The position numbers were made by a program, and so were the translations under genes. Below are positions 1-8,976 of a DNA stretch of 64,000 bases, in pieces; within the stretch, counting starts at the first letter, position 1, and each line of letters starts with the position of its first letter. Location of the stretch: assembly GCA_036498905.1 (NCBI GenBank), contig DASYER010000063.1, positions 11,165 to 75,164 of the forward strand, written 5' to 3'. This stretch comes from DAIDKA01 sp036498905. Its GTDB lineage: Bacteria > Pseudomonadota > Gammaproteobacteria > Steroidobacterales > Steroidobacteraceae. The notes below the pieces were generated by a model. It saw only the letters and a program-made list of their open reading frames with translations, was not told the DNA's origin and did not search any database.

Positions 1-809
1 CAGCGTTAGTCCGGCCTCATGCTCGCGGATCGCCGCACCGGCCTGCCCTTCGAAACTTGAATCCAGAACGGTGAACTGCCAGGCCGGCGAGGTCTTCTCA
101 GTCACGATGCCAAAGCGTCCGCCGTAGAAGCGCAGGTTCTGTACGAAATTGCCGGCCTGGTAGATGCCGGCAAATGCGCTGCCCAGATGGAAGTCCATGT
201 TGCTGAGATAGGCATGTTGCGCAACTCGGAAACGAATCCCGCTCGCGGCCGGGTTGCCGGACCCAATCTCGATATCGATGTTGCTCATCACCGAATAGAA
301 CGTACTGGAGTTCGCGTCGGCGACCTTCGGATCGAACGGCACGACGCTCGGCGGCGGAAACGGCACCCGTGTTTCGCTGGGTCCCGGGCCGGTGCGCACC
401 GGATCGCCGCGCCGCGCACCGGTGAAGACCACCATACTGCCGACACCGACCTGGAAGCCTGGCGTGTGGCTGCCGAGGACCAGGACCGGACGCGTCGCGC
501 CGACTCCGTACAGCCGTACGCCGGGGGAGATCAGCACCGTGCGAGTGATCCGGTAGCGTCCGGAAGGCAGGAACACCACGCCACCCGGGGAGTGTTCCGT
601 CGCCGCCTCGAGTGCATGCTGGATCGCATCGGTGTCGTCGGCGTGCCCGTCACCCTTGCCTGAAACCGTCACGGCGCGCGGGTCCGAGGGCGCCGTCTGA
701 AACACGGAAGTGCCTGCAGATGCAGGCAGTGTCGCCAGCGCCGCAGCGATAGCCAGCATCCAAACGGCATATAGGCGGGTCGGGCAGGGCGTCTGTATCC
801 CGGTGCTCA
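1..809 (-). CDS. Secreted pectate-lyase/GH28-like beta-helix protein, N-terminal part (cut by window edge)
   Basis: About 268 residues are visible before the gene runs off the left edge. The protein opens with a signal peptide (basic start, hydrophobic core AVWMLAIAAALATLPASAG). At about residues 48-70 it has GKGDGHADDTDAIQHALEAA, the typical entry motif of the pectate-lyase-3 / polygalacturonase right-handed beta-helix fold, followed by VFLPSGRYRIT-type strands. Catalytic residues lie beyond the edge, so lyase, hydrolase or epimerase cannot be separated. The ATG at 809 has AGGAA eight bases upstream. It lies 32 bases after the sugar-acid dehydratase gene and probably ends that operon, consistent with periplasmic or extracellular breakdown of a pectin-like or other plant polysaccharide. 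Confidence 0.75.
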
Positions 810-841
810 TCTTGTCGGTTCCTGCCGTGGCCTGTCTCACA

Positions 842-2635
842 TCAATGATTGTCGCGCGGCAACCCGGCGGTTTGCGCAATGCGCTGATACTTCTCGGACC
901 CTTCGAGAATGGCTCCCGAGTCCAGTTGGCCGACCAGCGAGCGTTGGATTTCCTGCCACGGTGTCTGCGATGTCGGCACCGGATAGCCTCCTGCCTCGGT
1001 CAGTGCGCGCCGGCGCGCCGCCAGTTCCTCCTCGCTGATCAACACATTGGCGGTGCCGCGCCGCAGGTCGATCCGGATGCGATCCCCGGTTCGCAACAGC
1101 GCAAGTCCGCCGCCAGCCGCGGCTTCCGGGGATGCGTTGAGAATGGAAGGAGAGGCGGATGTGCCGGATTGGCGTCCATCGCCTATGCAGGGCAGGGAAT
1201 GCACTCCTTCGCGAATCAGCCTTGCGGGCGGCTGCATATTCACTACTTCGGCCGCGCCTGGGTAGCCCAGCGGACCGGTGCCGCGCATGATCAGCAACGA
1301 TTGGGAGGTAATTCCCAAAGTCGGGTCGTCGATCCGACGGTGATAGTCCTCCGGACCGTCGAAGACCACCGCCGCTCCCTCGATGGCCTCAGGGTCATCC
1401 GGATTCGAGAGGAAGCGCGCGCGAAACTCGTTGCTGATGACGCAGGTCTTCATGATCGCGGCGTTGAACAGATTGCCTCGTAACACAATGAACCCCGCAT
1501 TCTGCGTCAGCGGCCGCCCCAGAGGGCGGATCACGCGCTCGTCTTCGATCACGGCATCGCGATAGTTTTCGCCGATGCTGCGACCCGTCACGGTCAGCGC
1601 TGATTCATGGATCAGCTTTCCCTGCATCAGCTGATTGACGACCGCCGGCACGCCACCGGCGCGATAGAAGTCCTCACCGAGATATTCTCCGGCGGGCTGC
1701 AGGTTCACCAGAAGCGGAATCGCGTGGCCCAGGGACTGCCACTCCTCGAGTTCCAAGGCTATTCCGGCGTGTCGGGCAATGGCTGCCAGATGGATGGGCG
1801 CATTGGTCGATCCACCGAGGGCCGAACTGACCACAATCGCATTCTGGAATGCCTCGCGCGTGAGGATATCCGAGGGCTTCAGGTCCTCACGCACCATTTC
1901 GACGATGCGCTTGCCGGTGCGGTATGCCATCTCCTGGCGGTCCCGATACGGCGCCGGAATGGCCGCACCGCCAGGCAGCATCATCCCCATGACCTCGGCC
2001 AGCGAGTTCATGGTGGTTGCCGTGCCCATAGTGTTGCAGTAGCCGGTGGAGGGCCCCGAGGAGGCGACGAGCTTGATGAATCCGTCCGCGTCAATTTGCC
2101 CGGCGGCCAGCATCTGCCGCGCCTTCCACACGATCGTTCCCGATCCGGTGCGTTCGCCCTTGTACCAGCCATTGAGCATGGGTCCGACCGAGAGCGCGAT
2201 GGCAGGAATGTTGACCGTCGCGGCCGCCATCAGGCAGGCGGGCGTGGTCTTGTCACAGCCGGTCGTGAGTACCACGCCATCAATCGGATAGCCGAACAGT
2301 GTTTCGACCAGTCCCAGATAGGCGAGGTTGCGATCCAAGGCCGCAGTCGGTCGTTTGCCAGTTTCCTGGATCGGATGTACCGGAAACTCGATGGCTATAC
2401 CGCCGGTTTCACGAATTCCTTCGCGCACTCTTTGTGCCAGAACCAGGTGATGGCGATTGCAGGGGGACAGGTCGGAACCGGTCTGCGCGATACCGATGAT
2501 GGGTCGTCCGGATCGCAGTTCCTCCAACGAGATACCAAAATTCAGGTACCGCTCCAGATACAGTGCCGTCAGGTCGATGTTTTCCGGGTTATCGAACCAT
2601 GCCCGGCTGCGTAGTTTGCTCGGATTCTGGGACAT
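842..2635 (-). CDS. xylD: Sugar-acid dehydratase, IlvD/Edd family (xylonate/arabinonate dehydratase type)
   Basis: 597 aa. It removes water from an aldonic acid (D-xylonate or L-arabinonate) to give the 2-keto-3-deoxy acid, using an iron-sulfur cluster and Mg2+. The cluster cysteines of the family are visible: C59 (DLSPCNRH), C127 (TTGCDKTTPA) and C200 (GYCNTMGT). By memory of the family, the N-terminus (RAWFDNPENIDLTALYLERY), the internal NMQPAGEYLGE and the C-terminal KYQ...LPRDNH tail match Caulobacter xylonate dehydratase better than IlvD or Edd, and the length agrees. It lies 15 bases after galM. The FAH-family gene on the other side of the divergent promoter would take the next step. 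Exact substrate is inferred; arabinonate, fuconate or gluconate remain possible. Confidence 0.85.
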   Translation of the reverse strand: MSQNPSKLRSRAWFDNPENIDLTALYLERYLNFGISLEELRSGRPIIGIAQTGSDLSPCNRHHLVLAQRVREGIRETGGIAIEFPVHPIQETGKRPTAALDRNLAYLGLVETLFGYPIDGVVLTTGCDKTTPACLMAAATVNIPAIALSVGPMLNGWYKGERTGSGTIVWKARQMLAAGQIDADGFIKLVASSGPSTGYCNTMGTATTMNSLAEVMGMMLPGGAAIPAPYRDRQEMAYRTGKRIVEMVREDLKPSDILTREAFQNAIVVSSALGGSTNAPIHLAAIARHAGIALELEEWQSLGHAIPLLVNLQPAGEYLGEDFYRAGGVPAVVNQLMQGKLIHESALTVTGRSIGENYRDAVIEDERVIRPLGRPLTQNAGFIVLRGNLFNAAIMKTCVISNEFRARFLSNPDDPEAIEGAAVVFDGPEDYHRRIDDPTLGITSQSLLIMRGTGPLGYPGAAEVVNMQPPARLIREGVHSLPCIGDGRQSGTSASPSILNASPEAAAGGGLALLRTGDRIRIDLRRGTANVLISEEELAARRRALTEAGGYPVPTSQTPWQEIQRSLVGQLDSGAILEGSEKYQRIAQTAGLPRDNH

Positions 2636-2650
2636 CTGATGTGAACTCGC

Positions 2651-3802
2651 TCAGTGTCGGATGAAGAGCCGGAAGAAAATCCGGTGATGATAGGTTGAAC
2701 CGGGGTCAAGCCGGGCGCTGGCAAATTGTGGCTCGTTAGGCGCGTTCGGGAACATCTGCGGTTCGAGCCCGATGCCGTCGCCCATGCGGTACAGGTGCCG
2801 CGCTTTGCCAACCCGCGTGCCGTTGAGAAAGTTGCTGGTGTATACCTGCAGACCCGGCGCGGTGGTCCACACCTCGAGCACGCGCCCTGAATGCGGATCC
2901 TCAAGACGAGCCGCCAGTTTGGGTTCGCGAGTCACGCCCGCATCGAGTGCGAAGTTGTGGTCATAGCCGCGGCCGGCAATGATCTGCGCATCGTGACCGT
3001 CGCGAACGCCTTCATTGATCAACCGGCCGTGCGTAAAATCAAATACGGTACCCGCGACCGGGCGCAATTCCCCGCTCGGAATCTTCGCCGCATCCATCGG
3101 CGTGTAGTGACTGGCCGCAATGGTCAGCCGCTGCCCCTGAAGGCCATCAACGCTGCCTTCGCCGGCCAGATTGAAGATGCTGTGATTGGTGAGGCTGACT
3201 ACCGTGGGTGCATCGGTGACAGCCTCGTAGTCGATTCCCAGGTTCCCAGCATCGTCCAGAGAGTAAGTCGTGGTCACGGTGAGAGTGCCCGGATAGCCCT
3301 GATCGCCCGCGGCGCTCGTCAGTCCCAGACTGACCATCGGCGCCGAACCGCCCTGCAACTTCAGAACCGTCCACACCCGCTTGTCGAAACCCTCGGCACC
3401 GCCGTGTAGGGAATTTTCCCTGTCGTTTCGGGAGAGCTGGAACTGTCTGCCGTCCAGCGAAAATCGGGCCCCGGCGATCCGGTTGGCATACCGACCGATG
3501 GTTGCGCCGAAGTAGTCGGTCATTCGCAGGTAGCCGGCCAGGTCATCGTAGCCAAGGGTCACATCGGCAAGGTAGCCGTTGCGGTCCGGAACTTCCAGCG
3601 CCTGCAGAGTCGCTCCATAGGTGATGATCCGAGCCGACACGCCATGCCCATTGGTCAGTGTGACGGCCTCGATCCGAACCCCATTAGAGAGAACTCCGAA
3701 CGTGCTTCGCTGTGCGGTCCCTGCGGATGCCTGTGCGGCGGTCAGCACCATGAGAATCAGCGCGGCCGCGCGGCGCGCCATCACGATTGCTGACTCCGAC
3801 AC
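2651..3802 (-). CDS. galM: Aldose 1-epimerase (mutarotase), exported
   Basis: 383 aa. It interconverts alpha and beta anomers of aldoses. Family residues are present: H133 in NSLHGG, H207 in SLTNHSIFNLAG (catalytic acid) and E347 in GLEPQMFPNAPN (catalytic base). A signal peptide (RRAAALILMVLTAAQASAG) suggests periplasmic action on incoming sugar, unlike the cytoplasmic E. coli enzyme. I prefer the GTG at 3802, which has GAGAGG about eight bases upstream; an ATG at 3781 is the alternative. It is first in a three-gene leftward operon with the sugar-acid dehydratase and the beta-helix protein. The anomer it supplies may be the substrate of a sugar dehydrogenase not in this window. Confidence 0.88.
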   Translation of the reverse strand: MSESAIVMARRAAALILMVLTAAQASAGTAQRSTFGVLSNGVRIEAVTLTNGHGVSARIITYGATLQALEVPDRNGYLADVTLGYDDLAGYLRMTDYFGATIGRYANRIAGARFSLDGRQFQLSRNDRENSLHGGAEGFDKRVWTVLKLQGGSAPMVSLGLTSAAGDQGYPGTLTVTTTYSLDDAGNLGIDYEAVTDAPTVVSLTNHSIFNLAGEGSVDGLQGQRLTIAASHYTPMDAAKIPSGELRPVAGTVFDFTHGRLINEGVRDGHDAQIIAGRGYDHNFALDAGVTREPKLAARLEDPHSGRVLEVWTTAPGLQVYTSNFLNGTRVGKARHLYRMGDGIGLEPQMFPNAPNEPQFASARLDPGSTYHHRIFFRLFIRH

Positions 3803-3873
3803 CGGTAAATCCTCTCTGTCTGGCTACCCGAGGATAGTATACAGTCCGAACAAACAACGGCGTCGTAGGGAAA
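3803..3873. promoter_or_regulatory. Divergent intergenic promoter region of the sugar-acid locus
   Basis: Only 71 bases separate the two divergent start codons (galM leftward, FAH-family gene rightward), so both promoters and any operator must be here. It holds an AT-richer patch around 3832-3842 containing GTATAC. I cannot assign a specific regulator. Confidence 0.5.
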
Positions 3874-4713
3874 GTGAAGCTTTACCGCACTGATCTTGGC
3901 AATTTCCTGGTGCATGAGGGTGCAAGTTATCGGGTGCCGGAGCACAGCTGGGATGCCCTGATTGCGCACTCTGATCTGCGCGGCTATCTGGGCGCGGTCA
4001 CCTCCGACCCCGCACTTGCGGCGAACCTTGCCGGCGCGAAAACTCTGGCGCCCATCGGCAGCCAGGAGGTGTGGGCTGCCGGCGTTACCTATTACCGCAG
4101 CCGCGATGCCCGCATGGCTGAATCCAAGGACACCGGTGGGCGTGACTTCTACGATCGCGTCTACTCGGCCGAGCGCCCCGAGCTGTTTTTCAAGGCCACC
4201 CCAAACCGCGTGGCGGCCCCGGGCGAGGCGGTGCGCATTCGTAGCGATGCCAGCTGGTCCGTGCCCGAGCCGGAACTGACGCTGATCATCAACCCGCGTG
4301 GACAGATCATCGGCTATACCATCGGCAATGACATGAGTTCACGCGATATCGAGGGCGAGAATCCGCTGTATCTACCGCAGGCCAAGGTCTATGACCGCTC
4401 AAGCGCGTTGGGCCCCTGCGTGTTGTTGCCCAGCGAACCGCTAGCGCCATCGACGACCATCCGCCTCGAGATCCATCGTGCAGACAAGCTCGAATTCTCG
4501 GGCGCGACAACTCTGTCAGAGTTGAAGCGCAAGCCCGAAGTGCTGGTGGAATATCTGTTCCGCGACAACAGGTTCCCTGCCGGCGCCTATCTCATGACTG
4601 GTACGGGTGTCGTGCCGCCCGACTCATTTGCGCTTGTCAGCGGTGACCGGGTTCGCATCACGATTGATCCAATCGGAACTCTTGAAAATACCGTGGTCCA
4701 GGGCGGCCTGTAG
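3874..4713 (+). CDS. FAH-family hydrolase/dehydratase, probable 2-keto-3-deoxy-pentonate dehydratase
   Basis: 279 aa with GTG start. It belongs to the fumarylacetoacetate hydrolase superfamily: the metal-binding acidic set appears as VPEPELTLIIN (two Glu) followed by the GYTIGNDMSSRDIEGENP block with the third acidic ligand, then the AKVYDRSSALGPC stretch typical of the sugar-acid subgroup. Members of this subgroup (Caulobacter XylX, archaeal KdaraD) dehydrate 2-keto-3-deoxy-pentonates to 2,5-dioxopentanoate. Its place directly opposite an IlvD/Edd dehydratase supports that role. A hydrolase acting on another diketo acid is the alternative. The start is weakly supported (AGGG only three bases upstream). 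It overlaps nothing and is followed by the MFS gene after 22 bases. Confidence 0.78.
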   Translation: MKLYRTDLGNFLVHEGASYRVPEHSWDALIAHSDLRGYLGAVTSDPALAANLAGAKTLAPIGSQEVWAAGVTYYRSRDARMAESKDTGGRDFYDRVYSAERPELFFKATPNRVAAPGEAVRIRSDASWSVPEPELTLIINPRGQIIGYTIGNDMSSRDIEGENPLYLPQAKVYDRSSALGPCVLLPSEPLAPSTTIRLEIHRADKLEFSGATTLSELKRKPEVLVEYLFRDNRFPAGAYLMTGTGVVPPDSFALVSGDRVRITIDPIGTLENTVVQGGL

Positions 4714-4735
4714 CCAAGCGCGGATAAGGAATCTT

Positions 4736-6028
4736 TTGAGCCCTGGTGCATCGCAGCTACGGGAAAGCATTCCGCGACGCCGCTGGCGTATCGCATGGCT
4801 GCTGGGCATCGGGGTCCTGGTCAGCTATCTGGACCGCGTCAATCTGTCCGCTTCGCACGGGGCGCTCATCGTAGCGTTTGGCATCTCCGATGTGGCGTTC
4901 GGCTATCTCTCCGGCGCTTACAATTTTACCTACTGGCTTTGCCAGCTGCCCATCGGCGTCGTTCTCGACAAGTTCGGCGTCCGCCGTGTGGGTCGCGTGG
5001 GTACAGGCCTGTGGAGTGTGGCTACGTTTGCCGGTGCACTCGCTCCCTCACTCGCGGCGCTGTTCGGCGCTCGCTTTGTACTTGGCGTAGGGGAAGCACC
5101 GACTTTTCCCGCCAGTGCCAAAGCGGTGGGTCAATGGTTTCCGCCTCATGAGCGCAGTTTGCCGACCGCGATGTTCGATTCGGCAGCGAAATTCTCCTCC
5201 GTCATCGGCATTCCGCTCGTGGGGTTCGTTTTGTTGGAGGCCGGATGGCGTTGGGGATTTGCCGTCACCGGGGCGATCAGCCTGCTGTATTTCGTCTATT
5301 TTTGGCGCGTCTATCGCGACCCGGGAGAGGATGCCGGACTGACCGCACCTGAACGTCGCTACATTGGCAATGGCCGCCAGACTGCGGATCACGACGACGT
5401 GCCAGGCAGCTCGTTGTGGCGGCTGCTCGGGGAACGCAAGGTGCTCGGCTTGGCGCTTGGCTTCGGCTCCTATAACTATATTTTCTATCTGCTGCTCACC
5501 TGGCTGCCCAGCTACTTTGCCTTTGCGCTGCACATCGACTTGCTGCACTCGTTTCTGTACACCAGCGTGCCATGGCTGGTCGCCACGGTCGTCGAACTGA
5601 TCGTCGGCGGCTGGCTGGTTAACTTTCTCATCGAGCGCGGCGCGGATGGCAGCCGGGTACGGCGCATTGTGCTGATTGGCGGGGCGTGCTGTGGGCTTGG
5701 CATTCTGGGTGCCGCACTGGCTCACACCGCGGCGCAGGCACTCGTGTGGATCAGCCTCTCGATCGGCGGCCTATCGGCGCATGCGGCCGTGGGTTGGTCG
5801 CTGCCCTCCCTGATTGCCGGTCGCAATGACGTAGGCAAGGTGGGCGGGATTGTTAACTTCTCGAACCAGGTATCCGGTATCTGTGCGCCCATCATTACCG
5901 GTTATCTGGTGAGTGCGCTGCACTCCTATGCATGGGTATTCGGCGTATCGGCCATTTACCTGACCATTGGTATATGCGGCTACGTCTTCTTGCTGGGGCG
6001 GATTGAGCAACCGCGGCAGCGAACCTGA
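4736..6028 (+). CDS. MFS transporter, ACS family (sugar acid:H+ symporter type)
   Basis: About 430 aa and about 12 hydrophobic segments. The N-terminus WLLGIGVLVSYLDRVNLS and the motif VVLDKFGVRRVGRVG between helices 2 and 3 are those of the anion:cation symporter family that carries hexuronates, galactonate and glucarate. I chose the TTG at 4736 because AAGGA ends five bases before it; an open frame continues upstream to an ATG at 4607 but that extension overlaps the FAH gene and has no membrane-protein character. It is probably cotranscribed with the FAH gene and imports the acid that the pathway degrades. Confidence 0.85.
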   Translation: MSPGASQLRESIPRRRWRIAWLLGIGVLVSYLDRVNLSASHGALIVAFGISDVAFGYLSGAYNFTYWLCQLPIGVVLDKFGVRRVGRVGTGLWSVATFAGALAPSLAALFGARFVLGVGEAPTFPASAKAVGQWFPPHERSLPTAMFDSAAKFSSVIGIPLVGFVLLEAGWRWGFAVTGAISLLYFVYFWRVYRDPGEDAGLTAPERRYIGNGRQTADHDDVPGSSLWRLLGERKVLGLALGFGSYNYIFYLLLTWLPSYFAFALHIDLLHSFLYTSVPWLVATVVELIVGGWLVNFLIERGADGSRVRRIVLIGGACCGLGILGAALAHTAAQALVWISLSIGGLSAHAAVGWSLPSLIAGRNDVGKVGGIVNFSNQVSGICAPIITGYLVSALHSYAWVFGVSAIYLTIGICGYVFLLGRIEQPRQRT

Positions 6029-6061
6029 CACTCCTTGCTGGCCTGCGACGCTGCAGCGCGG

Positions 6062-6088
6062 ATTCCATACTGCAATGCAGTATGGAAT
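6062..6088. promoter_or_regulatory. 27-bp perfect palindrome downstream of the MFS gene
   Basis: Arms ATTCCATACTGCA and TGCAGTATGGAAT are perfectly complementary around one central A. It sits 33 bases after the MFS stop and 107 bases before the next start. There is no T-run on either side, so it is less like an intrinsic terminator than a dimeric-regulator operator, possibly for the gene at 6196. The regulator is not identified. Confidence 0.5.
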
Positions 6089-6195
6089 GTCATCGCGAGG
6101 ATATTTCAAAAACTCCTGAACCGACTCCGGCGCACTGACTACCTACCGCTGGCTGAGACATTGATTCAATCAACTCAAAGTCAGGGAGTTTCTAT

Positions 6196-7380
6196 ATGTC
6201 AATGCAACTACCACTGCTGCGAATGGCCACGCTGGCGGCTCTGATCGCCTGCGCAACCGCTCATGCCGATGACAGATCAAACCGGAACGACCACAACGAC
6301 CATGACGATTACGTGGTCACGCCGCTGGTATCCGATCTTCCCGGTGCCGCCGTGCAAGACGGGGTCTTGCAAAACGCGTGGGGTATCGCCTTCAGTCCGG
6401 CGGGTAGCCCGTTCTGGGTCAACGACAATGCAACCGGCTGCTCGACTCTTTACTCAGGAGGCGGCGCCAAGATCACGGCGCTGCAGGTGTCCATCCCGCT
6501 GCCAAGCGGCATCATTTCCCCAAATTCCTGCCGGGCGGCCGCCCCGCATCATCCGGCTTCTCCCGCACCGGCCGCGCCGACCGGGATTATCTGGAATCCG
6601 TCTTCCTCATTTGTGGTGCCGGGAACCAAAATCACCGCTGCCTTCATCTTTGCAACTGAGGATGGCACGATCTCCGCGTGGGCGGGGGGCCTGAGCCCTG
6701 CCGCAAATGCCGTACTGGCGGTCGACAATTCCGCCTCCCCAGGCAGCGGTGCCGTCTACAAGGGTCTGGCGTTTGGCCTGGCCGTCAGCGGTCCGCGCCT
6801 GTATGCCACGAACTTCCGTGCCGGTACCGTCGATGTCTTCGGACCAAGCAACAGCACAACCGGCTGGTTCACGCCCACAACCACCAGCGGCGGTTTCGCG
6901 GACCCGCAGATCCCCGCCGGCTATGCGCCGTTTGGCATACAGAATATCGATGGCGATCTGTTCGTGACGTATGCGAGGCAGAATGACAGGAAGCACGATG
7001 ATGTCGCCGGGGCCGGCCACGGCTTCGTGGATGTTTTTGATACCGACGGACACTTGCTGCGACGCTTTGCAGCGCGCGGCCGGCTCAATTCACCGTGGGG
7101 AGTCGCACGCGCCTCGTTCGCATTCGGACGTTACAGCGGCAAGATCCTGATCGGGAACTTCGGCGACGGTCGTATCAATGTGTTCAACAACGACGGCGAG
7201 TTTCTCACGTCGCTACAGAACGAGCACGACAGGCCCATCGTGATTGGCGGCTTATGGGCACTGACCCTGGGCGGCGGACTGCTCTCGAGCCCCGATACGC
7301 TTTACTTCAGTGCCGGACCCAATGGTGAGACGGACGGACTATTTGGCACGATCACCCCATCAGCCACTGACGAGGAGTGA
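6196..7380 (+). CDS. TIGR03118-family secreted protein
   Basis: 394 aa. A signal peptide (LLRMATLAALIACATAHA) is followed by an Asp/His/Asn-rich linker (about residues 25-40) and a beta-propeller-like body with repeated strands, e.g. LQNAWGIAFSPAGSPFWVNDN, GLAFGLAVSGPRLYATNFRAGTVDVF and LNSPWGVA...GRYSGKILIGNFGDGRINVF. These are hallmarks of the TIGR03118 family, whose biochemical role is unknown. The ATG at 6196 has AGGGAG roughly ten bases upstream. It stands alone, with a palindrome before it and a strong hairpin after it. Export to periplasm or surface is inferred. Confidence 0.75.
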   Translation: MSMQLPLLRMATLAALIACATAHADDRSNRNDHNDHDDYVVTPLVSDLPGAAVQDGVLQNAWGIAFSPAGSPFWVNDNATGCSTLYSGGGAKITALQVSIPLPSGIISPNSCRAAAPHHPASPAPAAPTGIIWNPSSSFVVPGTKITAAFIFATEDGTISAWAGGLSPAANAVLAVDNSASPGSGAVYKGLAFGLAVSGPRLYATNFRAGTVDVFGPSNSTTGWFTPTTTSGGFADPQIPAGYAPFGIQNIDGDLFVTYARQNDRKHDDVAGAGHGFVDVFDTDGHLLRRFAARGRLNSPWGVARASFAFGRYSGKILIGNFGDGRINVFNNDGEFLTSLQNEHDRPIVIGGLWALTLGGGLLSSPDTLYFSAGPNGETDGLFGTITPSATDEE

Positions 7381-7399
7381 TCAGAGGAAATCGTATGGG

Positions 7400-7429
7400 C
7401 CACGCCGTGTGTTGTCGCACACGGCGTGG
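7400..7429. terminator. Strong hairpin between convergent genes
   Basis: CCACGCCGTGTG and CACACGGCGTGG form a perfect 12-bp stem with a six-base loop (TTGTCG), placed between the convergent stops at 7380 and 7441. It is a likely bidirectional terminator, although neither flank has a clear T-run. Confidence 0.55.
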
Positions 7430-7440
7430 TCGAGGCGTGG

Positions 7441-8448
7441 CTATATCGGAGTAGCCTCCACAATGCTCATGCGGCCAGGGTTCTGAGTGACCGTGCCGAT
7501 CGCGAAGCCTGCGCTCTCCAATAGGCCCTGAATCTGGTGCAGCTTGCGCTCCTGTCCGGTTGTCCAAATCATCATGAGAATGTCGAACGCAAACACAGGG
7601 TCCGGGGCTATGGCTTCCGGCAGCAGCCGCTCGATGACCGCGATCCTGCCGCCCCGGGCAATCGCTTGTCGCACCGATTTGAGGATCGTGATGCAATCCG
7701 CGTCGCACCAGTCATGAAGAATCTGCTTCAGCAGATACAGGTCGCCGCCGGTAGGCACTGACTTAAAGAAGTCCCCGCCGACAGACTCAATGCGGCTGCC
7801 CTCGGGAAGGACGCGTAAGCGCTGCGCGGCCCGCTCGGCCACATCGGGCATGTCAAAGACAATTCCATGCGCCTGAGGATATTGGGCGAGAAGACCCGAG
7901 AGCAGTGTTCCATGGCCGCCGCCAATGTCCACCGCCAGACGGAATGGGGGGAAACGCAATTGCCCAAGGATCAGTGGCTCGTCCTGCAGCGTAATCTGGC
8001 TCATACGCTCGCCGAAAAAGCGTGCCTGCTCGGGGTTTTCGGCGAAATACTCGAAAACAGGCTTCCCGAAATAGGATTCAAAAGCAGTCTTGCCGGTCTG
8101 GACTGCCTCACCCAGCCGCAGACCGGACTGGAGCGCCATTTTCTGCACCATGGTGGCCGCTCGGAAGGACTGCAGGCTGCGCGAGCGTGGCGTGTGGCCA
8201 ATGGAGCCATCGGGTAGAATTTCGAGAACCCCCTGGGAAGCGAGGACATTGATCAGCCGGCCCAATTGGGCTGCATCGATCTTGGTGCGCGCGGAGAGTT
8301 CCTTGAGAGAGATTGGCTCGGAGCCCCATTGATCCAGCAGCTGGGTCGTCGCGATGGCATGAATCACCGCCTGGTAGGCGGTGATGTCATGTAGCCAGGA
8401 TTGAAATTCCTGCGGATGATCAAGCATTTCGCCAATCGTTCTATTCAT
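7441..8448 (-). CDS. SAM-dependent O-methyltransferase (plant-type/ hydroxyneurosporene methyltransferase-like)
   Basis: 335 aa. Residues 1-110 form the winged-helix dimerisation domain of this family (LKELSARTKIDAAQLGRLINVLAS). The SAM site is LAVDIGGGHGTLL, followed by the acidic loop VFDMPDVAERA, and the catalytic histidine lies in LLKQILHDWCDADC. The size and layout match small-molecule O-methyltransferases that modify phenolics, quinones or carotenoids. There is no biosynthetic neighbour, so the substrate is unknown. It ends against the hairpin at 7400-7429 and is probably monocistronic. Confidence 0.82.
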   Translation of the reverse strand: MNRTIGEMLDHPQEFQSWLHDITAYQAVIHAIATTQLLDQWGSEPISLKELSARTKIDAAQLGRLINVLASQGVLEILPDGSIGHTPRSRSLQSFRAATMVQKMALQSGLRLGEAVQTGKTAFESYFGKPVFEYFAENPEQARFFGERMSQITLQDEPLILGQLRFPPFRLAVDIGGGHGTLLSGLLAQYPQAHGIVFDMPDVAERAAQRLRVLPEGSRIESVGGDFFKSVPTGGDLYLLKQILHDWCDADCITILKSVRQAIARGGRIAVIERLLPEAIAPDPVFAFDILMMIWTTGQERKLHQIQGLLESAGFAIGTVTQNPGRMSIVEATPI

Positions 8449-8481
8449 GTCAGTACCATCCGCCCGAAAGTGTTTCGATTC

Positions 8482-8976
8482 TCAGAAACCCAATCCCTTG
8501 AGAAGCTTGTTGAAGATTTGCTCGAGCTCTCGTTGATTTCTAGTTTTGGAGTCTGCGTAGACATTTATGACTTTCGACGGAAGCACCAGCCCAAGATACC
8601 GAAACTGGCGGTTGGTGTTGTCGTGACCGTAGTACGCGACTTGATGTCCCTTTGAAAAGGGAGCGACGATCGGGTCGGCTATGGTCATTTTGAGATTGTA
8701 GGTCTTGGCGGCGCTATTTTCTCCGGCGAGCCGGAATTCTTTGAGCTTGCTGGCAATGCGTTCCGTGTCTGAAGGCTTGGCCTTCATAAACGTGAACGAA
8801 ATCGTCAATCCGACATCAAGCTGCTTAGAGTAAAAGGTTCGCTGCTCCGGGTCGGAACTGCGTCCTGGAATCCAGTCGCCATTGAGCTTCAAGGTAAACG
8901 CGGGGGTCTCGATAGTCGAAGACGCCCAGGCGCCGAAAGGCAGAAAGGCGATAAGCCAGGGTACGAACTTTTTCAT
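8482..8976 (-). CDS. Hypothetical exported protein
   Basis: 164 aa from the ATG at 8976, which begins a clean signal peptide (MKKFVPWLIAFLPFGAWAS). The start is preceded by AAAGAAG; an in-frame GTG 21 bases upstream would add seven residues ahead of the signal peptide and has no ribosome site. The mature part is a mixed beta/alpha protein with no family I recognise. It contains TIETPAFTLKLNGDWIP and ends in a basic helix. It lies 33 bases upstream of the methyltransferase gene on the same strand, but a functional link is not evident. Confidence 0.6.
   Translation of the reverse strand: MKKFVPWLIAFLPFGAWASSTIETPAFTLKLNGDWIPGRSSDPEQRTFYSKQLDVGLTISFTFMKAKPSDTERIASKLKEFRLAGENSAAKTYNLKMTIADPIVAPFSKGHQVAYYGHDNTNRQFRYLGLVLPSKVINVYADSKTRNQRELEQIFNKLLKGLGF

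Noticed and set aside
1607..2614. 335-aa open frame opposite the sugar-acid dehydratase
   Set aside because: Antisense shadow; dehydratase motifs are complete on the other strand.
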